From NCBI GenBank assembly GCA_030272585.1, contig BSYQ01000008.1:5766001-5830000 (forward strand): a stretch of 64,000 nt of DNA. The letters are read 5' to 3'. The position numbers and the translations under genes were made by a program. The notes under the pieces were generated by a model. That model was not told the origin of the DNA, made no database searches, and saw only the letters and a list, made by a program, of their open reading frames with translations. Every line of letters begins with the position of its first letter. The first letter of the stretch is position 1. Source of the stretch: Bryopsis sp. KO-2023 (Eukaryota > Chlorophyta > Ulvophyceae > Bryopsidales > Bryopsidaceae). Shown here piece by piece: positions 57,301 to 64,000 of this stretch.

Positions 57301-60300
57301 GTGAGTATGCTGGGATGATGTGCAGGGGGCGGCATGTTAGGATTGTGGCGGTTGGAACGGAAATCAAGGAATTAAAATCGGAAGCCATCGAACTGGATGC
57401 ACAAGAAACTATATCTTGTGTGGCCTGGACGGACGATGGTCAGGTAAGTAGTGGAAAATATGCATTCTCTAACGACGAGGGAATTGGAAAATATGTATCA
57501 AAAGGAGTGTCTTTCCGTTTGCAGCAATCAATTGTCCATTTTTTACCTGTATTCAGCCAAAAATTCAGGGGTTTGCATTTTTCTGATATCGGAATGTATT
57601 TCGTTTCTGCCCTTTTTTGCTCGGAGGACTCGCCACCAATGTATCAAAACTCTGATTTTTCTGCAAATGGCTTTTATTCTTTCTTTTGAAAAGGAAGCAG
57701 GCCTCTCTCAACCAGTCTAATCCAAACCAAAGCTCGTGTTGTGGCTGTCTGAAAAAACAGGATGGGAATGAATCACTGCAACTTTTTTTTTCAGGTTTTG
57801 ACAGTTTGCACAGAGGGCGGTCAAGTCTATGGCTACCTGTGCTCACTCCCCCTGGTCAACGGAATTTGCAACACAAAAATTTTGCACCTCACTTCTTTGC
57901 AAGAAGTTTGTCTGGTGGATGTGCATTGCCCAACTCAAAAAATCAGCATACAGACCAAGGTATGCATGTTTCGACAAAAAAAAAAGAAAAAAAAAAGCGA
58001 TAAAAAAGAAAACTAGCTATGATTTGGTTTCGGTGCCATTCAGCAGATTGAACAGTGAGCAGATCCTGGAAAGAGTCCGAAAAAGGAATTCATCAATTTC
58101 AGTGGAGGCCTGGCGAAAATCAACAGTCGACTCAAACACCTGCTGATTTCCATTATTTCTGTCCCCTACCATTGTGTTCTTTTTATTTTTTTTATTTTTC
58201 TAAGCAATGGTGGGTGTTTTTTCTTTTTCTTTTTCCAGGTTCAACCTGCGTTTTGTGCGGTGGGACCGACAGTGGTTGCAATTGGAATGAATAATCAGGT
58301 TTGGTATTTTGAATACGACGATGCCATGACTGACGCACAGCAATTCCACAAAAAGGTCCGAACAGAATGAACCTCAAAAATCAAAGAAAATAACCTGTCA
58401 AATCCACAGGGCAAAAAAAGAGAAAACGAAACAAAAATATCTCAATTGCTGTTGTGACGTCTGTTTTTCTTCACCCATTTGTTGAAAAAATAAGAAATTT
58501 CCGGCAGTTTTTTTTTTGACAATTAATTTCACGCCTGAGAGTCAGAAAAAATGTACAATACAATATGTACATACGCATTGTAATCTTTTCAACTCGCCTT
58601 GCTGTCATTTCCAGGATTATCTTGGCTCCATTGAGGATATAAAAGTGAACAGCACTTGTGTGGCACTGATGATGGAGGGCCGAGTGTTAGTCCAGCAACT
58701 TGAGGTGAACGCAGACAATCGCCTTTCTCTCTTTTTTCGGTCGAATTGCAAGTAAAACCTGTGCAAATATGATACCCTTTCCCCTCAGACATCATTGTGA
58801 TTTCTCCTTCCCCCCAGAAAGTGAAATATCCAACCTGAATTCTGTTTTTCCGCCCATCCAGTGTCAAAATAAGGATTAATAGATCCCTCCCTCCCCCCCC
58901 CCCCAAAAAAAACAAGAAAAGAAGAAAATGCAAAAGCAAACACTGGTGGTAAGATATTGAAAAAAGTTTAAAAAACAACTATTGTTGATATTGGTGGGTG
59001 TTTTTTTTTTGGTTCACAGGGAATGGGAAGCGATCCTAACGATTCTGACAATTTTGACGTCCTCCCCTCCAGTCAGTCCAGCAACATTTCCTGTTTCGCC
59101 TTGACGGAGCATTTTGTAATTTTGGGCTCCAAAAATGGGGTGATCACATACTACGTTTCCACAGGGCTGGCAGCCGTCAATGAATATAGGTAACCTTCAC
59201 CCCATTTTCCTCCACATACATCTCGAGAAAACTTGATGAAAGTGTTTTTCCCTCACTACTTATGTCAAACGCAGTAGGTCAATGCTGAAACATCCTGTTT
59301 TATTCTTATATTGTCATTGTTTTATTTTGCTCATGGGTGAAAACGACACAGGGGGCAGCGCACTTGAATTTTTTTTTCTTATATTCCCCTTGATTTGCAT
59401 TTCTTTCAGTAAATTGGATTCGATTTTTTATTTTCGTCATTTTGATTGGGATCAGACACGATGGAGGTGGAATTCAAAAGCTCTTTCCGCAACCGGACGG
59501 CACTCAATTGATTTTCGAGGACAACATGCACAATCTGTTTCTTTTCAATCCGGTCAACGACCAATGCATCACCATATCTGGATTCAAAGGCATTGTCGGA
59601 AAGGTAATATGATACAATATATATTTTATAAAAAAACGTGTATGGATATTTCTGTTCATTGCCTGTAGGCACCAATCAACTTGGAATATCAACACAAGAT
59701 TCGCACAGGTTTTAATTTTCTCTTTTGTGATGATTTTTTTAATTATTTTTATGTATTATGTATTATATATTTTATGAATTGTGTTTGGAATGCACATGTC
59801 GTATCGTTTTCCCCCTAATTTTCCCTTGCTGATTTCGAGCTGAAAATTTTTGGTCTAAAAGGATGCACACTCCATTTTTTTTATAATGGCAATGAATTTT
59901 ACATTCCAATTATATCATGCTTTTTTTTTTTTGGCTGTGTCTTTTTCATTTTTCAAGGTCATGTGGGATTGCGACAATTCAAATTTGTTCGTTGCAACGG
60001 ACGGACTCCAGCTGAAGACTTATTTGCACGTACCTTTGAGTTTGTACGGAGCCAGCGTGAAGCTCATAGGTCAGACATCCATTGCTAGGAATTTTACTCA
60101 ATCCACCACATCCATATTTTTCATTTTTTCCTCCCCCCCCCCCCTTTGTTTGACCTCGAAAACATTGTGCAGGTATTTCTGCTTCTACATTTGCACTCAT
60201 GTTGTTCGTGGAGGTTTTGCAGCACCCTTTAAAAAAAGCATTCAGAACTCTTTGACAGGTCCTTATTTTTTGTGTGTCAGGGGAGCAAACCATTGAGGAC

Positions 60301-62711
60301 AGCCATGTTCCGGTGTCTGTCGTGAATGGGGTGGTGTGGTTTCAAGTGCGAAATGGCAGCTTGGATTCGTGCGTTCTGCACACCCACACCGCGTTGCAAG
60401 AGGGGGCCAAGGAGGAAGAACACAAGAAGAGTGAAGCAATGTTCAACCAAGCGCTCAAACTGCACCTTCTGAAAGAGTCCTGGGCTTGTGCAATCGCTCT
60501 GAAAAGTCAAAAATACCTTCAGAAACTCGGTGAGAAGATTTTGTTGCGTTTTGTCCATATTTCTTTATTTATAATTGATTAATTTTCATCTTTTTTTCAT
60601 TTTTTTGGGGGGGAGGGGTAATATTTGCTGCCAACCAAACATGCAACAACGACCATGTTTTTAGTTGGGTTTTTTGGCCTAATGTAAATTCGTTTTCTTT
60701 GTGAAGGGGATGTGGCCATTGAGTGCATGGATATCGAGCTTGCAATTGCAGTTTTCCGTCAATTGGGGGATGCCAGCAAAGTTTTGAGTTTGGAGCAAAT
60801 TTGCCAGTACGATGATAAAAGCTTGGTGGCTGGCCATGTTTTAGTTCTCATGGGGAAAGACATCGCCAAAGCACAGGTGCAGAAAAAAAAGAATAGGAAT
60901 TAAAAATTTATGGATAAAAAAGTAAATTAACAAGCTATAATCATTCCTTTTAACATCTTCGCTACGTTCCAAAAAAAAGTATTAGAATTTTCGTGCGAAA
61001 ACTCTCTCCAATGATTTTATGGGGTCGACGATTTGAATTTTTCCTCCACCTCCATTTTTTTTTGCCATGGTGACTTTTATTAAAAGCAAGTTCTACGTGT
61101 TGGTTTTTGGCTTCATAAAAAGCGTCAAGTATCATCCATGATCGAAACATTTTTTACATTTTTTAAAAACTTGCTTTCTGCTGGTTCTTGTGTGAATAGG
61201 AGGAGTTGTTGAAAAGCAGCATGCCAAGGGCTGCATTGGAAATGCGCAGAGATTTAAAACATTGGGATCAAGCCCTGGAGCTTGCCAATCAGCTGGACCC
61301 AGCAAGTGTCCCCGAAATATGCAAAGAACATGCTCAAAAACTTGAAATGCATGGGGACTATGTCCAGGTAACCCACCCCCCCCCAAAAAAAGAAAACTCA
61401 GCAATCGATGCACCAAGGAATTGAATAGACTTTTTCCATTGTGTGACGGAACGTAGAAGGATCTTGTCGGTGTGTTGACTGGAGGATGCATTCTGGGGTG
61501 CTGTCAGGCTAGGGACCAATATAAGCAAGCCATTTCGAAGGCCACTACTTCTGGAAACCAGGAGATTGTGGGTGTGTGCAATAATGGCATTGCCAGGACG
61601 ACCCTGCATCTTGGAGACGTCAGAGAAGGAAAGAGAATCGCCATGGACATAGGGGATCGAAATCTGTGCAAAGAGTGTGCTGGAATTCTTGAAAACATGG
61701 GCCATGCACACGTGAGTTCATGGATTGCTCTTTTCTTTCCACGTTTTTCCATGACCCTCTCTGCCCCCCCCCCCCCCCCCCCCAAAAAAAAACAAACTAA
61801 AAAACCTGGAAAAACTGGAAAAAAAAGAAGGAAAGTAAGTAAAATAAATGATAATATTGATGCACGCAGGGCAATATTTAATAATTGTGTATCAACCGCT
61901 GTTTCTACTGTTTTTTTCTGTTTTCTGGAGCTTAATATTGATTGATAATGACAGGATGCTGCGAAGCTGTACGAGTATTCGGGACTGTATGAACGTGCTG
62001 CCACGATTTACATCAACATCAAAAGTTTCACCAATGCGGCCCCACTGATGAAAAAATTGGATCCCGAAAAGAACGGCAAATTGCAAATTCAATTCGCGAA
62101 AGCCAAGGAGAAAGAAGGAAAATATGAGGAAGCTTTGGAGGCCTATCAAAGAGCTGGTGCGTTGCTATGTCGAAATTTAGCCAGGAAAAAAAGAAAAGAA
62201 AGAAAACATTTTGGGGAAAGTGAAATGTTTCGCTAGGAAGAATACAAAGTGCTTCTGCGTCGTTCCGATTTTTGACAGTTCCAAAAAATCATATTCAGGC
62301 AGTCATTTAAATGCCACATCCATCGGATGTTCTTATATTTATATCAAGTTTTAAAAAATACACAGAATAGTTTGATGGGAAAAGACAGAATAAAAATCCG
62401 ACATGCGTGCCACAATTGTTTTCATTGTCGGAAAAAGAAAAGCTCTTCTTGTCATTTATAGGCGACATGAATGGAGCGGTTCGGATTTTACTGACGTGCG
62501 TGAATCGGCCTGAACAAGCATGCAAGCTTGTGAGAGAAAATCCAAAGATCGAGCCGGCAGCCATGGTTGCAGAATGCTGTAAAAAGAATGGCGATTTTGC
62601 GGTGCGTCATTTTTTCAACTGGAAACCATCAGGGAATTGTGCTTTTCTAAAAATTACACGGGGTGCCATCATTTTCACAGAAACACACTAAAGTACTATT
62701 ATTTGTTGGAT

Positions 62712-62773
<62 letters not shown>

Positions 62774-64000
62774 TGGGGGGGGGGTGGACCGGGATTTGTT
62801 TTCCAATTTTGAAAGTAGTCTAAGAAGACATGTGAAGACAAAAATATAAGCTGCATTGTGTGTCGATCAGCTTGCTGTTGAATTTCTTCAACTGGCCAGG
62901 ATGGGCCGCCAAGCCTGGGAAATCGCAGAAGCCAGAAACGAAATGGATGCCTATGTCGAATTCTTGCCAGAAAACACATCCCCGGATGAATTTCAAGCCA
63001 TTGCCGAATACTATGAGGCTCGCCAAGAATTTGAAAGAGCCGCTGATATGTTTGAGAAAGCCAAGCTGCACACGAGGGCAATCCGGATGTACATGCAAGT
63101 GAGTTTTCTTGATGACTGGTCAGGTTTCCACAAACCACCTGACACTGCTATGTTGGATCTACGGCTTATGTGGGGGGCAGCTGAGCAATATTTTTACAAA
63201 CCAATGTTTCTAGAGTTTTTATTGCTTTCCAATTTTTTTTTATTGATGTATTTGTTCATTTTTTTTAAAATCCAAACAAAGGCATATTCGCCAGTTCGCC
63301 AGCCAATGGTTCGGATTTTTTTTCTTTCTCCTTTTTTTTTTCTTTCTTAGACGTTCTTCTGATTTTTTAAATATTTCAGGTGGGTTTATCGGCGGTGGGG
63401 AAAGCAATCAATACTGTGAAACTGAGTCACGATAGGAGTGTGGCCAGCATGGTGTTGGATTGGGTGTTGACCGAAAACGCTGAGGGGGAACATCAGCAAT
63501 ATATTTTTGAACTGTACATTGCCTTGGGGCAGTATGATGAAGCGGCAAAGAGCTCACTGGAACTCGCTGCTTTCGAACAGGTTGGTGGAAAATTTTCTGG
63601 GTTTTCTGTGTTTTTCTATTTTCTTTATAAATTTTTTTTTTTTATCTTTTATTTGTAAAATGTGGCCACCCCAGTAGAAACAGAGGTGGCCCCAATCCCC
63701 CATGTCAATCCATACATGTGTGTTGTATGTTGCAGACAGGTTATATCATCATTGCTTTTTAAAGCTCGTTTCTAGTAAATTGAATGTAAATCATAGTGGG
63801 TAGCTTTTGTGGGAAAATTTTGAATGAAAAGCCAGTTAATCTTCTGACCTGGGTACACATGTGATGTTTTCGACACAAAAAGCACGTAACAGAATTCGGA
63901 GTCCTGGTTTCTACAGCCACCCTGTACATTTGTTGATGGTGAGTGTGTTTTGTGCTAGGTCCATGGAAATTACCGGCAAGCCCACAGTCAACTCTTCACA
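54301..64000 (+). CDS. WDR19: intraflagellar transport protein 144 (WDR19), IFT-A, 5'- and 3'-partial
   Basis: Twenty-four exons: 54301-54399, 54743-54841, 54949-55056, 55412-55606, 56049-56162, 56415-56465, 56722-56854, 57097-57223, 57326-57443, 57795-57959, 58239-58355, 58615-58704, 59020-59189, 59456-59603, 59958-60069, 60281-60529, 60707-60876, 61200-61367, 61508-61711, 61955-62156, 62462-62601, 62871-63098, 63380-63580, 63959 past the end. All phases agree, giving 1,150 of about 1,340 residues. The N-terminal half is two WD40 propellers ([64 protein letters not shown]). The C-terminal half is TPR-like helices ([59 protein letters not shown]). The protein is a core subunit of the IFT-A complex for retrograde transport in cilia and flagella. 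The initiator Met is not seen, as the first exon starts at an acceptor. Confidence 0.93.
62715..62770. repeat. (GT)n microsatellite in a WDR19 intron
   Basis: About 27 uninterrupted GT units, followed by a G-run, in the intron before the exon at 62871. Confidence 0.95.

Noticed and set aside
1-64000. CRISPR arrays, bacterial operons, rRNA genes, riboswitches
   Set aside because: The window is spliced eukaryotic DNA; no regular spacer-repeat array, rRNA segment or complete tRNA was seen.

Overview
This is intron-rich nuclear DNA from a eukaryote. Introns follow the GT-AG rule, exons are short (about 50-330 bp), and many reading frames are recovered only by splicing. An intraflagellar-transport gene (IFT144/WDR19), a TTTAGGG-type telomeric repeat (seen as CCCTAAA) and intron-rich housekeeping genes point to a flagellated protist, possibly an alga or alveolate. 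A chromerid would fit the telomere type, but the species cannot be fixed from this window.

Layout. (1) 0-11.4 kb is a transposon graveyard. A two-ORF non-LTR retrotransposon (minus strand, about 10.4 kb down to below 755) is split inside ORF2 by a 4,633-bp element at 1130-5762. That element has perfect 40-bp CAC...GTG inverted ends, a TTT target duplication, tandem and palindromic subterminal repeats, and exons of a proline iminopeptidase-like gene. It looks like a gene-capturing CACTA-type element. Next come a dispersed coiled-coil-coding repeat and a 78-bp perfect inverted repeat enclosing telomeric repeats. (2) 11.9-24.2 kb holds a HOL/TPMT-type methyltransferase (plus) converging on a 22-exon gene (minus) for an ankyrin-repeat/histone-deacetylase fusion of 827 residues. 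(3) 24.4-26.7 kb holds a second copy of the dispersed repeat and a 1.5-kb LTR element without coding capacity (identical 185-bp LTRs, ACTG target duplication). (4) 29-32.5 kb holds two intronless, GC-richer ORFs: a polytopic membrane protein (minus) and a basic protein (plus). (5) 35.4-46.5 kb holds an MDR-family oxidoreductase (minus), the spliceosome-disassembly G-patch protein TFIP11 (minus) and a GNAT acetyltransferase (plus, head-to-head with TFIP11). (6) 47.9-64 kb, all plus strand, holds a small one-helix membrane protein, the U5 snRNP thioredoxin-fold protein DIM1 (142 residues), a secreted Ala/Cys-rich protein, and IFT144 running off the window end.

The genes are separate transcription units, not an operon. 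Two are splicing factors (TFIP11 and DIM1), one acts on chromatin (ANK-HDAC) and one is ciliary (IFT144). Splice models were made by eye: exon phases were summed and domain continuity was checked across each junction. All eight multi-exon gene models close in frame; IFT144 is open at both ends, the others run from ATG to stop. The captured iminopeptidase does not close. Homopolymer blocks in which a T run abuts a G run (or C abuts A) recur in introns and intergenic DNA.
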